64,000 nucleotides of DNA from Arthrobacter sp. AK04. Lineage in GTDB: Bacteria; Actinomycetota; Actinomycetes; Actinomycetales; Micrococcaceae. The number at the start of each line of letters is the position of its first letter. The stretch's first letter is position 1. Shown here piece by piece: positions 55,549 to 64,000 of the stretch. The stretch is taken from NCBI RefSeq assembly GCF_021129155.1, contig NZ_JAJOMC010000001.1, positions 1 through 64,000 of the forward strand, written 5' to 3'. Both the position numbers and the translations under genes were made by a program. The notes beneath the pieces are model-generated. The model saw only the letters and a program-made list of their open reading frames with translations. It made no database searches and was not told the origin of the DNA.

Positions 55549-56268
55549 GTGGAAATTCGAGCTGTCCTCTTCAACCTGGACAACACCCTGTTCGACCATG
55601 CAGCGTCAGCCCGGGCAGGCCTCGATGCTTTCCTTCAACATCTCGAAACGCCACAGAACGATGAACTGGCCCTCATGTGGTTCCAGCTTGAGCAAGCAAA
55701 CTACGCCCGGTTCCTGGCCAAAGAACTGTCCTTCCAGGAACAGCGACGTGAACGGCTCCGCCAGTTCCTTCCGCTGGCTGGGCTTGAGGTTCCCGCAACG
55801 GACAGAATGTTGGACGAACTCTTCGACATCTACCTTCAAAACTACGAGGCAGGCTGGGCAGCATTTCAGGACACGGTTCCCGCCCTTCAAAGTCTTCGCA
55901 ACGGCGGCCTTCCACTAGGCGTCATCACTAACGGGAACCACCGCCAGCAAACACTGAAAATCAGCAAGATTGGCCTCACCCCGCTGATAGACCGTATTTT
56001 CAGCTCGGAATCGACGGGCCACGCGAAGCCCCTTCCGGAAGCATTCCTCCAACCCTGCAGAAGCCTCGGAATCTCTCCGGCCAATGCCCTCTACGTCGGG
56101 GACAACTTCCGCGTTGACGTTGAAGGCGCCAGGAACGCGGGGCTGCCGGCGATTCACCTCAAACGGGACGGTGGCGGACCAGAGGGCACGATCCAAAGCC
56201 TCGCAGATCTGGTTCCGCTTCTTGGCGCAGGAACCGGTGCCGCGAATGATTCGACTACGCTCGTGTGA
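55549..56268 (+). CDS. HAD-superfamily protein with nucleophile Asp replaced
   Basis: A GTG starts this 239-residue HAD-like protein. The motif I position reads VLFNLDNTLFDH: Asn9 stands where the nucleophile Asp normally is (DxDx), while Asp11 is kept. Motif II is VITNGNHRQQ, motif III is in GHAKPLPEAF and motif IV is LYVGDNFRVDVEGARNAG, all intact. The GNAT gene begins in the last bases of this gene. Loss of the nucleophile predicts no phosphatase activity, unless the Asn is deamidated or mis-sequenced. Confidence 0.88.
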   Translation: MEIRAVLFNLDNTLFDHAASARAGLDAFLQHLETPQNDELALMWFQLEQANYARFLAKELSFQEQRRERLRQFLPLAGLEVPATDRMLDELFDIYLQNYEAGWAAFQDTVPALQSLRNGGLPLGVITNGNHRQQTLKISKIGLTPLIDRIFSSESTGHAKPLPEAFLQPCRSLGISPANALYVGDNFRVDVEGARNAGLPAIHLKRDGGGPEGTIQSLADLVPLLGAGTGAANDSTTLV

Positions 56269-56786
56269 TGGCCCGACTCATCGCTCCGGACGTCAGTTAC
56301 CACTCCTCCTGGCTGGAAGGGGCGGCGGAATTCGACGGCGCCCGGCAGGACGGCGCGGGCACAGAGGGCTGGCAGATGGAAGAGCTCAAGGATCCGCAGT
56401 GGTTCAGCCGCTTTGTCGACTGGCTCGTCAAAGATGCCCTCCCGGAGAGCCCGCGGAATCCGGCGCATGTGCCCTGCACCTACCTGTGGGTAGTGGAAGG
56501 TGGCACCTTCCTTGGGTCCCTGGCCATCAGGCACGAACTGACGGACTTCCTCCTCAACGAGGGTGGCCACATCGGCTACAGCGTCAAGCCCTCAGCCCGG
56601 CGCCGCGGCCATGCCGCAAAAGCACTGGCCCACGCCTTGCCCATTGCCAGGGAACTGGGAATCACCAGGGTCCTCCTCACCTGCGATGAGGACAACTTCG
56701 CCTCCCGGGCCACCATCGAAAAGAACGGTGGCGCCTACGAAGACAGCCGCAACGGCAAGCGCCGCTACTGGATCGACGACGCCTGA
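56268..56786 (+). CDS. GNAT-family N-acetyltransferase
   Basis: The ATG at 56268 overlaps the stop of the HAD gene by one base. The 172-residue protein has CTYLWVVEGGTFLGSLAIRHELTDFLLNEGGHIGYSVKPSARRRGHAAKALAHALPIA, the acetyl-CoA-binding pattern (R-R-x-G-x-A), and LLTCDEDNFASRATIEKNGG, all typical of GNAT enzymes. The substrate is unknown. Confidence 0.92.
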   Translation: MARLIAPDVSYHSSWLEGAAEFDGARQDGAGTEGWQMEELKDPQWFSRFVDWLVKDALPESPRNPAHVPCTYLWVVEGGTFLGSLAIRHELTDFLLNEGGHIGYSVKPSARRRGHAAKALAHALPIARELGITRVLLTCDEDNFASRATIEKNGGAYEDSRNGKRRYWIDDA

Positions 56787-56823
56787 CTGGACCCGCGAAT
56801 TAGCGGCCTGACGAGGTGCCTAC

Positions 56824-57276
56824 TCAGACGAATTGTCTCCAGCCGCCGCGGGACTGGACATCCTCCCGCGCTGACTCCACGAACTCTTCAACCTCTGCCC
56901 GGCAACGTTCGCCCTGCTCGTTTAGGTCCCTGCGGCTGTCGAGTTTCTTCAGGGCAGTGATATGCAGCAGGCATGTGTACGCCAGGTCCCCAATCTGCTT
57001 CTTGCTGGAAAGAAGGCGTACGCCATAGTAGGCGGACCAAGCCGCACCACGGGCTCGGTGAACGTCGTCGTCCTCGGTTTTTAGGTCCATACCATGGCCC
57101 TCGAACCACTCATCCATCACAGTCCGCCGATACTCCATGGCAGCTTCCGCGAACGTCTTGTAGGCATTAATTCGGGCATCATGAATCCGTGTCTCGAAGG
57201 CGTTCTTGCGGTTGAACGCATACGTCAGGATGGCCCCGAGCAGAGCTCCAAGGAGGCCGATAATTGCAGCATCCAT
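56824..57276 (-). CDS. Small membrane-anchored hypothetical protein
   Basis: The 150-residue product begins with one membrane helix (AAIIGLLGALLGAILTYAF) followed by charged helical sequence (NRKNAFETRIHDARINAYKTFAEAAMEYRRT). This suggests a signal-anchored coiled-coil. It follows the nar lipoprotein gene in the same direction, 10 bases downstream. I do not recognise a family. Confidence 0.65.
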   Translation of the reverse strand: MDAAIIGLLGALLGAILTYAFNRKNAFETRIHDARINAYKTFAEAAMEYRRTVMDEWFEGHGMDLKTEDDDVHRARGAAWSAYYGVRLLSSKKQIGDLAYTCLLHITALKKLDSRRDLNEQGERCRAEVEEFVESAREDVQSRGGWRQFV

Positions 57277-57286
57277 GCCAGTGCCC

Positions 57287-58030
57287 CTACCCCGCCGGCC
57301 GCAGCGAAGTGATCATCCGTTTGATGTCCGCGTACTCCGGCGTCGCCGCGTACAGCTTGGCCTTCTCCAGGTACGGCAGCGAGGGATCGCCCGGTGTCAG
57401 GTTCAGCTCGGGGTTGTAGAACGCCCCGAATGTGGCGGCGTTGGGCGGCCAGTTGAAGAAGTGGAACATGTAGCAGGCCGAGTCACCTTCCGGGAGCGGC
57501 GCGGTGGTGATGCCGTAGGCCGCTGCGGGGGTTTCCGGCGGGCCGGGGGAAGTGGAGTTGCCGCGGGTTTCGAACGTGTACCGTGGCACCGTTCCGTACT
57601 GCGCCAGCTGCGGCAGGTCCTGCGACTCCAACACTGAGTAGGAGTACTTTTCCATGCAGGTGGAACCCGTCGCCATGTTGGTGCGCAGCGTCGCCAGCAG
57701 TCGCCCGTCCTCGCTGGTCACTTCCGCGAACGCCCCGCCGCCCTCCGCCAGTTCCCCAGCCGGATCCCTGATGCTCCAGGTGGACGGCAGGTCGAAGGCG
57801 AGGTCCCCCGCCGCCGTCGTGTACGTGGTCCAGGAGGCCGACGCCGGGGCGCTGGTTGTCGGCACCGGCGTCGCTGGGGCAGAGGGTGTTTCCGTAATTG
57901 TTGGGGTTGCCGTCGCTGATGCAGAAGCGCCCGACGGCGTCTCTTCCGGCGCCGCGGCCGGCCCGCCGCACGCGGTGAGCAGCGAAAGTGAAAGAAGTAG
58001 TCCCGCGCCGGGCCACGCTGACCGCCGCAT
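57287..58030 (-). CDS. Lipoprotein trailing the nitrate operon
   Basis: The 247-residue product has a lipobox (LLSLSLLTAC) followed by a Thr/Pro/Ser/Ala-rich linker (about 25-65). The domain that follows (WTTYTTAAGDLAFDLPSTWSIRDP, DGRLLATLRTNMATGSTCMEKY) resembles small DcrB/PsbP-like lipoprotein folds. It starts 3 bases after narK ends, in the same direction, so it is probably co-transcribed. Function unknown. Confidence 0.7.
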   Translation of the reverse strand: MRRSAWPGAGLLLSLSLLTACGGPAAAPEETPSGASASATATPTITETPSAPATPVPTTSAPASASWTTYTTAAGDLAFDLPSTWSIRDPAGELAEGGGAFAEVTSEDGRLLATLRTNMATGSTCMEKYSYSVLESQDLPQLAQYGTVPRYTFETRGNSTSPGPPETPAAAYGITTAPLPEGDSACYMFHFFNWPPNAATFGAFYNPELNLTPGDPSLPYLEKAKLYAATPEYADIKRMITSLRPAG

Positions 58031-58033
58031 CGT

Positions 58034-59287
58034 CTACGTCCCCCTCAACGCACTTTGCGGTGCGGGCTGCTTGGGCGAGCGGATGGCAACCAGCGTGAAC
58101 ACGAAGGCGGCCGTGGCCGTAACCACCAGCAGCATCAGGCCGATGAAGTAGCTGTTGTCCTCGGCGTTGTACGTGGCCCCCATGACCAGCGGCGGGAAGT
58201 AGCCGCCCATCCCGCCGGCCGCGCTGACAATGCCGCTGATGCTGCCCACCTTCCCCTGCGGGGAGAGCCTCCCCACCCAGGCGAACACGCCGCCGGTACC
58301 CAAACCGAGCGCGGCAGCCATCGCCACGAAGGTCAGGCCCGCCGGGATCTCGCCGTCGGGCCGCAGGTTCACCACGAACGCCAGCACCGCGATGCCCGCC
58401 AGGGACGAGAGGACCACCGGCTTGGACCCGATCCGGTCCGCCAGCACTCCCCCGACAGGCCTGAACAGCACCGCCGCCAGGGCGAACCCGGCCGTGCGGG
58501 TGCCGGCCGCCGTCGGATCAAACTGGTAGATGTCCCGGAGGTACGTGGGCAGGTAGGTGGCGAAGGAGACAAACCCGCCGAAGACAATCGCGTAGAGGAA
58601 GCACAGCTTCCAGGTGACGGCGAGCCCGGCCGCGTCCTTGAGCTTGGGGATCACCGGCGCGGTGTTCCGATGCCAGTCCGGCGACTCCTTCAGGTTGAAC
58701 CAGATCACGGCCCCCATCACCACCAGCAGCCCGGCAATCAGCACGTGCGTGGGCAGGTAGCCGATCCAGGTCACCAGGCGCGGGGTGAGGAAGGCCGCCA
58801 GCGCGGTCCCGCCCATCCCGGCGCCAAACACGCCGGTGGCAAAGCCGCGCCGCGACGGCTCGTACCAGGCAGACACAAAGGGAATCCCGACGGCGAACAC
58901 GGTGCCTGCGATGCCCAGCAGGAGGCCGGCGCCCAGCACCACCGCGTAGGAACCCAGGCTGCCGCCGAGCGCCACCAGCAGGACCGGCGGGACACTGCCC
59001 AGCAGCACGAACGTGAACATCACCCGCCCGCCGAACCGGTCCGTCATGGCTCCCACCACGATCCGTCCCAGCGATCCCACGAAGATCGGCATGGCCACCA
59101 GGACGGCGGTGGCAGTGGAGTCCAGCCCCATCTCCTGGGTATAGCGGGCGCCCAGGGGCGCCACGATGTTCCACGCCCAGAAGGCCATCACCGACGCGCT
59201 GGTGGCCAGCGCCAAGTTCAGGCCCTTGCCGGGATGGGAGGTTTCCGTGGGCGGCACGGGATTGGCGGGGCGTGCGGCTTCAGTCAT
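58034..59287 (-). CDS. narK: Nitrate/nitrite transporter NarK
   Basis: The 417-residue MFS protein has about 12 hydrophobic segments. The nitrate-transporter signatures lie in helices 5 and 11: GLLLGIAGTVFAVGIPFVSAWY and KVGSISGIVSAAGGMGGYFPPLVMG. The conserved Arg of substrate binding is in GRIVVGAMTDRFGGR. It starts 12 bases after narI and supplies nitrate to, or removes nitrite from, the respiratory reductase. Confidence 0.93.
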   Translation of the reverse strand: MTEAARPANPVPPTETSHPGKGLNLALATSASVMAFWAWNIVAPLGARYTQEMGLDSTATAVLVAMPIFVGSLGRIVVGAMTDRFGGRVMFTFVLLGSVPPVLLVALGGSLGSYAVVLGAGLLLGIAGTVFAVGIPFVSAWYEPSRRGFATGVFGAGMGGTALAAFLTPRLVTWIGYLPTHVLIAGLLVVMGAVIWFNLKESPDWHRNTAPVIPKLKDAAGLAVTWKLCFLYAIVFGGFVSFATYLPTYLRDIYQFDPTAAGTRTAGFALAAVLFRPVGGVLADRIGSKPVVLSSLAGIAVLAFVVNLRPDGEIPAGLTFVAMAAALGLGTGGVFAWVGRLSPQGKVGSISGIVSAAGGMGGYFPPLVMGATYNAEDNSYFIGLMLLVVTATAAFVFTLVAIRSPKQPAPQSALRGT

Positions 59288-59299
59288 GGTGTGCTCCCC

Positions 59300-60208
59300 T
59301 CAGCGGTTCCGGGTGTCCCGGTCCTCGGTCCCCACAGCCGACCAGCCGCGTTTTCCGGCGGGGGCGTTGGGGTTGTGGACGGCACTGGCGCCGGCCCTGC
59401 TCCCGGCCCTGCCTCCGGGCCGTGCACCCGCGCGCCCGCCTGTCCTGCCGCCGTCGCGATCCCGCGAGCGGTACACAATGTACGGGCGGAACAGGTAGTG
59501 GAACGGCGCGGTGAAGGCGTGGACCAGCCGCGTGAAGGGCCAGATGATGAACAGCGCCATCCCCACCAGCGTGTGCAGGTGGAAGGAGAACGGCGCCGCT
59601 GCCATGGCGGCAATGTCCGGCTGGAAGATGAACAGGGACCGGAACCACGGCGCCACGGTTTCGCGGTAGTTGTGCCCGTGCTCCCCTTCGAACACGCTGG
59701 CCAGGGTGGTCCATAGACCGAACACGATGGCGGCCGTCAGCACCACGTACATGGCCTTGTCGTTCTTGGTGGTGGCCATGAACACCGGCCCCGTGGTGCG
59801 GCGCCGGTAAATCAGCAGGATGATCCCGCCCAGCGTCCCGATGCCCGCGATCCCGCCCACGAACAGGGCGTTGAAGTGGTAGAAGTCCTGGCTCATCCCC
59901 ACCGCCTCGGTCCAGGACTTCGGAATGACCAGCCCGAAGAAATGCCCAGCGACCACGGCGAGCAGGCCGAAGTGGAACAGCGGCGAGGCGATCCGCAGCA
60001 GTTTTGATTCGTAGAGCTGTGAGGACCTGGTGGTCCAGCCGAACTGGTCGTACTTGTACCGCCAGACCAGCCCGCCCACCAGGACCACCACCATGACGTA
60101 GGGCAGCACGCCCCACAGCACAATGTCCAGGGCGGAAAGTTCGACGGCGGCGCCGGGCTCTGTTTCTAAGGGCAGCGTTTCAAGGTTTGGCCCTGCGGAA
60201 ATCACCAT
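59300..60208 (-). CDS. narI: Respiratory nitrate reductase gamma subunit NarI
   Basis: The 302-residue protein has five hydrophobic segments, with His heme-b ligands in FHFGLLAVVAGHFFGLVIPKSW and PFSFHLHTLVGMALFIIWPFTRLVHAFTAPFHYLF. It passes electrons from menaquinol to NarGH on the cytoplasmic side. The usual size is about 225-240; extra sequence is present at the N-terminus (about 25 residues) and as an Arg/Gly-rich C-terminal tail. It begins right after narJ. Confidence 0.94.
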   Translation of the reverse strand: MVISAGPNLETLPLETEPGAAVELSALDIVLWGVLPYVMVVVLVGGLVWRYKYDQFGWTTRSSQLYESKLLRIASPLFHFGLLAVVAGHFFGLVIPKSWTEAVGMSQDFYHFNALFVGGIAGIGTLGGIILLIYRRRTTGPVFMATTKNDKAMYVVLTAAIVFGLWTTLASVFEGEHGHNYRETVAPWFRSLFIFQPDIAAMAAAPFSFHLHTLVGMALFIIWPFTRLVHAFTAPFHYLFRPYIVYRSRDRDGGRTGGRAGARPGGRAGSRAGASAVHNPNAPAGKRGWSAVGTEDRDTRNR

Positions 60209-60210
60209 GG

Positions 60211-60831
60211 TCAGGCCCCCTTCACAGGCAGCAGGCGCGGATCGTACGGGTCAAGGCCAACCGCCTCCGTGGGTGGCCCGTAGCCTGCCATCCGCATCAC
60301 GGCCTGTTCATCCGCCGGCGATTTCCCGGGAAGCGTGGCGCAGATGGCTTCCAGGATCCTCGCGTGCGCCAGCTTGTCCTTGAGCAGCCCGAACTTCAGC
60401 ATCTCCAGGCTGGGGCGGTACCTGATCAGCAGCTCCCGCCCGGCGGCGAAATCCACCAGGGCCGTATACTCCAGCACCATCGGCAGGTAGTCCGGCAGCT
60501 CCCCCTGGGTGTCCACCAAGATGTCGCTTTGCCGGTAGGCCTTCTTGAAGCTGCCCAGCACCTCGCCGCGGCGCCGGGTGTCCCCGTCCGTCCAGTAGCT
60601 CAGGTGCAGGGCATGGCGCCGGCTGAGGTCGAACTCGCGCACGTAATGCGCCTGGGCCTCCATCAGCGGCGTGGCCTCCAGCGCGTCCAGCACCTCCTGG
60701 AAGCTTTCGACGGCGCCCGGAAACTCCGCGAGAGCGGCGCGCATCAGCGGCACCTTGCCCAGGAGGTCCTGGTCCGGGTAGGACAGACACCACGCACCGG
60801 CCATGTACACCACCTGGTCCCGGCGGCTCAC
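60211..60831 (-). CDS. narJ: Nitrate reductase assembly chaperone NarJ
   Basis: The 206-residue TorD-like chaperone contains YPDQDLLGKVPLMRAALAEFP, HYVREFDLSRRHALHLSYWTDGDTRRRGEVLGSFK and DYLPMVLEYTAL, all typical of NarJ. It inserts the molybdenum cofactor into NarG before NarGH docks to NarI. It overlaps narH by 4 bases. Confidence 0.95.
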   Translation of the reverse strand: MSRRDQVVYMAGAWCLSYPDQDLLGKVPLMRAALAEFPGAVESFQEVLDALEATPLMEAQAHYVREFDLSRRHALHLSYWTDGDTRRRGEVLGSFKKAYRQSDILVDTQGELPDYLPMVLEYTALVDFAAGRELLIRYRPSLEMLKFGLLKDKLAHARILEAICATLPGKSPADEQAVMRMAGYGPPTEAVGLDPYDPRLLPVKGA

Positions 60832-62522
60832 GGCTGGTCCTCGGCCGCGGCCAGGGTCCCCGGCTCGGGGCCCTTGTCCGGGAAGAGCCCCGGCGGAGCT
60901 CCGCGTCCGTCCCAGTTCAGCAGGTTTACCCTGCCCTTCAGGCTCGTCCCGGCCGATACCTCGTCGCTGGTCTGCCGGTCCCGCAGGGCGTTGAACGTGT
61001 CCACCGCGACCGGCACCGGCCTGCCGCTCGCCTCACCGAAGGGCGAGGAATCCTGCATGCCCGGGCCGCCGTCGAAATCCAACGAACAGCCCATCTCCTC
61101 CAGGTCATGCGCCTGCTCCACGTGCGCCTTGGGGATGACGTACCGCTCGTCGTACTTGGCGATGGCCATCAGCCGGTACATCTCGTACATGGTCTGCCCG
61201 TCCATGCCCACGGCCTCAGCGATGGACTCGTCCGGATCATTGCCCAGGCTGATGCCGCGCATGAAGGACCGCATGGCCGCGAGCTTCTTCAGCACCGCGG
61301 TGACCCGGTCCGCGTCCCCGGCCGTGAAGAGCTCGGCGAGGTACTCCACCGGGATGCGCAGCGCATCAATGGCGCCGAACAGGTTGCCGTGGTCCTCGCC
61401 GTCGTGCCCCTGGTCCCGCAGCAGGTCAACCACCGGGGACAGCGGCGGCACGTACCAGACCATCGGCATGGTCCGGTACTCCGGGTGCAGCGGCAGCGCC
61501 ACCTTGTACACCTTCGCGAGCGCGTACACCGGCGAGCGCCGGGCGGCATCGATCCAGTCTTCGGGGATGTCCTGCGCCCTGGCTTCGGCCTGGACGGCGG
61601 GATCGTTGGGGTCCAGCAGCACGTCCATCTGGGCGTCGTAGAGTTCCTTCGGGTCGGTGACGGACGCCGCCGCGGTGACGGCATCGGCGTCGTACAAAAA
61701 CAGCCCCAGGTACCGCAGCCTGCCCACACAGGTCTCCGAGCACACCGTAGGAATCCCCACTTCCACCCGCGGGTAGCAGAAGGTGCACTTCTCGGCCTTG
61801 CCGGTCTTGTGGTTGAAGTAGATCTTCTTGTACGGACATCCGGTGACGCACTGCCGCCAGCCGCGGCACTTATCCTGGTCCACCAGGACGATCCCGTCCT
61901 CCACCCGCTTGTAGATCGCGCCGGACGGACAGGAGGCCATGCAGGACGGGTTCAGGCAGTGCTCGCAGATCCGCGGCAGGTAGAACATGAACGTCTGCTC
62001 GTAGGCGAACTTGATCTTGTCCTCGGACTCCCGCCGGACCTTCTCCACCAGCGGGTCCAGGTGGCCGTGCTCCGCGGACCCGCCCAGATTGTCATCCCAG
62101 TTGGCTGACCACGTGACCTTGGTGTCCTCCCCGGTGATCAGGGATTTGGGCCGGGCCACCGGGAAGTCGTCGCCCAGGGGCGCGTCCACCAGGGTCTTGT
62201 AGTCGTAGGTCCACGGCTCGTAGTAGTCCTTGAGCTCCGGCTGGACCGGGCTGGCGAACAGCCCGAACATCTTCTTCACCCGCCCGCCGGCCTTCAGCAC
62301 CAGCTTTCCCCGCTTGTTCAGGCTCCAGCCGCCGCGCCACTTGTCCTGGTCCTCATAGCGGCGCGGATACCCCTGCCCGGGGCGCGTTTCCACGTTGTTG
62401 AACCAGACGTACTCGGTGCCCGCCCGGTTGGTCCACGCCTGCTTGCAGGTGACCGAACACGTGTGGCAGCCGATGCACTTGTCCAGGTTCATCACCATGC
62501 CCATCTGAGCCATGACTCGCAT
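60828..62522 (-). CDS. narH: Respiratory nitrate reductase beta subunit NarH
   Basis: The ATG at 62522 overlaps the stop of narG (TGATG); the frame is open further upstream only as a shadow of narG. The 564-residue protein carries four Fe-S clusters. The Cys groups are CIGCHTCSVTCKQAW, CEHCLNPSCMASCPSGAIYKR, CRGWRQCVTGCP (Trp marks the 3Fe-4S site) and CTFCYPRVEVGIPTVCSETC. It transfers electrons from NarI to NarG. Confidence 0.97.
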   Translation of the reverse strand: MRVMAQMGMVMNLDKCIGCHTCSVTCKQAWTNRAGTEYVWFNNVETRPGQGYPRRYEDQDKWRGGWSLNKRGKLVLKAGGRVKKMFGLFASPVQPELKDYYEPWTYDYKTLVDAPLGDDFPVARPKSLITGEDTKVTWSANWDDNLGGSAEHGHLDPLVEKVRRESEDKIKFAYEQTFMFYLPRICEHCLNPSCMASCPSGAIYKRVEDGIVLVDQDKCRGWRQCVTGCPYKKIYFNHKTGKAEKCTFCYPRVEVGIPTVCSETCVGRLRYLGLFLYDADAVTAAASVTDPKELYDAQMDVLLDPNDPAVQAEARAQDIPEDWIDAARRSPVYALAKVYKVALPLHPEYRTMPMVWYVPPLSPVVDLLRDQGHDGEDHGNLFGAIDALRIPVEYLAELFTAGDADRVTAVLKKLAAMRSFMRGISLGNDPDESIAEAVGMDGQTMYEMYRLMAIAKYDERYVIPKAHVEQAHDLEEMGCSLDFDGGPGMQDSSPFGEASGRPVPVAVDTFNALRDRQTSDEVSAGTSLKGRVNLLNWDGRGAPPGLFPDKGPEPGTLAAAEDQP

Positions 62523-64000
62523 CAGTACTGCACCTCCTGTGAGCGGCGGCGGACCGTGGCCACCATGTCGCGCTGGTTTCCGGTGGGGCCGAGGTAGTTG
62601 AACGCGTAAGCCAGCTGGGCGTAGCCGCCGATCAGGTGCGAGGGTTTCACCAGCAGCCTGGTCACCGAGTTGTGGATGCCGCCGCGCCGTCCGGTGGCCT
62701 CCGACTTCGGCACGTCGATGGTGCGTTCCTGGGCGTGGTGGACGTACACCACGCCGGCGGGCATCCGGTGGCTGACGATGGCCCGGGCCACCAGGACGCC
62801 GTTGATGTTCAGGCACTCCACCCAGTCGTTGTCCCTGACCTGGATGGAGTCGGCGTCCGCCGGGCTCATCCAGACCGTCGGCCCGCCCCGGGAGAGGGAA
62901 AGCATCAGCAGGTTGTCCTGGTATTCGGAGTGGATGGACCACTTGGAGTGCGGCGTCAGGTACCGGACCACCACCTCCAACTGCCCGTTCTGCCCGAGTT
63001 TGGGTTCGCCGAACAGCCGGTGCATGTCCAGCGGCGGCCGGTAGATGGGGAGCCCCTCGCCGATGTCCGTGATCCAGTCGTGGTCCAGGAAGAAGTGCAT
63101 GCGCCCGGTGAGGGTGTGGAAGGGCTTGAGCCGTTCGATGTTGATGGTGAACGGGGCGTAGCGGCGGCCGCCGGTCTCCGAGCCCGACCATTCCGGCGAG
63201 GTGATCACCGGGACCGGAGCCGCCTGGGTCTGGGCGAAGGTGATGAACTTTTCCTCGGACCCCTCGGAGAGGTCAGCCAGTTTCCGCCCGGTACGGACTT
63301 CGAGGTCCTTGAAGCCCTGCACGGACAGCACGCCGTTGGTGGTGCCGGAGAACGCCAGGATGGCCTCCGCCATCTTCGCGTCAGTGTCGATGGCGGGGCG
63401 GCCGTCCGCGGCGCCGCCGAGCATCACGCCGTTCGAGTGGCTGAGCCGCTTCAGCGGCTCCTCCAGTTTGTAGGTGATGTTCTTGACGGTGAAGCCCAGC
63501 TTGTCCGCAAGGGGTCCGACGGCGGCCAGCTTGTCCGCGATGGTTGTGTAGTCCCGCTCCACCACGGAGAAAACGGGCATGTTTTGCCCCGGAACGGCGG
63601 GGATGTCCGGCTCCCGCCAGTCGCGGACGATTCCACCGGGCTGGGCGAGCTGGCCCGGGGTGTCGTGCTGCAGCGGCACGCTCACCAGGTCGCGGCGGAC
63701 TCCCAGGTGGGTCTTGGCCAGCCGGGAGAACTCCCGGGCCAGCAGGTGGAAGGTGTCAAAGTCGGTCTTGGTTTCCCACGGCGGGTCGATGGCCGGAGTG
63801 AACGCGTGGACGAACGGGTGCATGTCCGTGGAGGACAGGTCGTGCTTCTCGTACCAGGTGGCGGCGGGAAACACGACGTCGGACAGCAGCGTGGTGGAGG
63901 TCATCCGGAAGTCGGCGGAGACCAGGAGGTCCAGCTTCCCTTCCGGCGCCTTCTCGTGCCACTTCACGGAGGTGGGCTTGAGCCCTTCGGCATCCTTGCC
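62522..64000 (-). CDS. narG: Respiratory nitrate reductase alpha subunit NarG (C-terminal part)
   Basis: The frame is open to the window edge, giving the last 493 or so residues of a protein normally of about 1230-1250. It matches the molybdopterin-binding regions: LDLLVSADFRMTSTTLLSDVVFPAATWYEKHDL, HPFVHAFTPAIDPPWETKTD, FFLDHDWITDIGEGLPIYRPP and the C-terminal dinucleotide-binding domain NDWVECLNINGVLVARAIVSHRMPAGVVYV. The [4Fe-4S] and Mo-ligand region lies outside the window. It starts the narGHJI-narK operon. Confidence 0.97.
   Translation of the reverse strand, partial: GKDAEGLKPTSVKWHEKAPEGKLDLLVSADFRMTSTTLLSDVVFPAATWYEKHDLSSTDMHPFVHAFTPAIDPPWETKTDFDTFHLLAREFSRLAKTHLGVRRDLVSVPLQHDTPGQLAQPGGIVRDWREPDIPAVPGQNMPVFSVVERDYTTIADKLAAVGPLADKLGFTVKNITYKLEEPLKRLSHSNGVMLGGAADGRPAIDTDAKMAEAILAFSGTTNGVLSVQGFKDLEVRTGRKLADLSEGSEEKFITFAQTQAAPVPVITSPEWSGSETGGRRYAPFTINIERLKPFHTLTGRMHFFLDHDWITDIGEGLPIYRPPLDMHRLFGEPKLGQNGQLEVVVRYLTPHSKWSIHSEYQDNLLMLSLSRGGPTVWMSPADADSIQVRDNDWVECLNINGVLVARAIVSHRMPAGVVYVHHAQERTIDVPKSEATGRRGGIHNSVTRLLVKPSHLIGGYAQLAYAFNYLGPTGNQRDMVATVRRRSQEVQY

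Overview
The window is high-GC DNA from an actinobacterium. Protein sequences and gene orders (cobalamin-dependent MetH, GH127, paired heterodimeric ABC exporters, NarGHJI-NarK) look like the Arthrobacter/Pseudarthrobacter group of the Micrococcaceae. That placement is inference from protein character, not from a marker gene. I saw no rRNA, tRNA or CRISPR array.

Layout. 1-7.1 kb: the end of an RsbQ-like hydrolase, a saccharopine-dehydrogenase-like reductase, a six-segment membrane protein, and metH; a decayed copy of the metH 3' tail lies about 1.3 kb beyond metH. 7.4-15.85 kb: an accessory island, visibly lower in GC in its middle. It carries an orphan HsdR-N-type nuclease, a frameshifted HhH protein, a HEPN-motif protein paired with a DGQR-motif protein, a GIY-YIG/DUF4357 nuclease, a broken DNA adenine methylase and a 1.34 kb insertion sequence with a frameshifted transposase. 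15.9-24.5 kb: a two-subunit ABC exporter, a two-component system coupled to a TAXI binding protein, and an atypical Nramp-family transporter. 24.9-31.4 kb: a PucR regulator divergent from a GNAT-ABC-racemase operon that probably handles amino acids or dipeptides. 31.5-36.4 kb: a sugar-binding lipoprotein, a LacI repressor and a GH127 arabinofuranosidase. 36.4-41.4 kb: a GlxA-type regulator, a cysteine hydrolase, a paired SMR exporter and katG.

41.9-51.6 kb holds the most unusual locus: six genes joined end to end by 4-base overlaps. The first encodes a GT5 glycogen-synthase domain fused to a GH57 alpha-glucanotransferase domain with both catalytic residues present. It is followed by an APH-fold kinase with an intact HGD motif, an ABC exporter, and three APH-fold proteins in which the catalytic Asp of HGD is replaced by Ser, Gln and Gly. 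I propose this is an undescribed system that makes and possibly exports an alpha-glucan-derived or phosphorylated product; the product is unknown.

51.6-57.3 kb: a PRISE-like reductase, a 60-aa CxxC protein coupled to a lipoprotein with a degenerate beta-lactamase fold, an APH kinase, a HAD protein whose nucleophile Asp is Asn, a GNAT enzyme and a small membrane protein. 57.3-64.0 kb: the nitrate respiration operon narGHJI-narK on the minus strand with a trailing lipoprotein gene; narG runs off the window.

Several island genes carry single-base indels next to short homopolymers. These could be real decay or assembly errors, and this should be settled before calling them pseudogenes.
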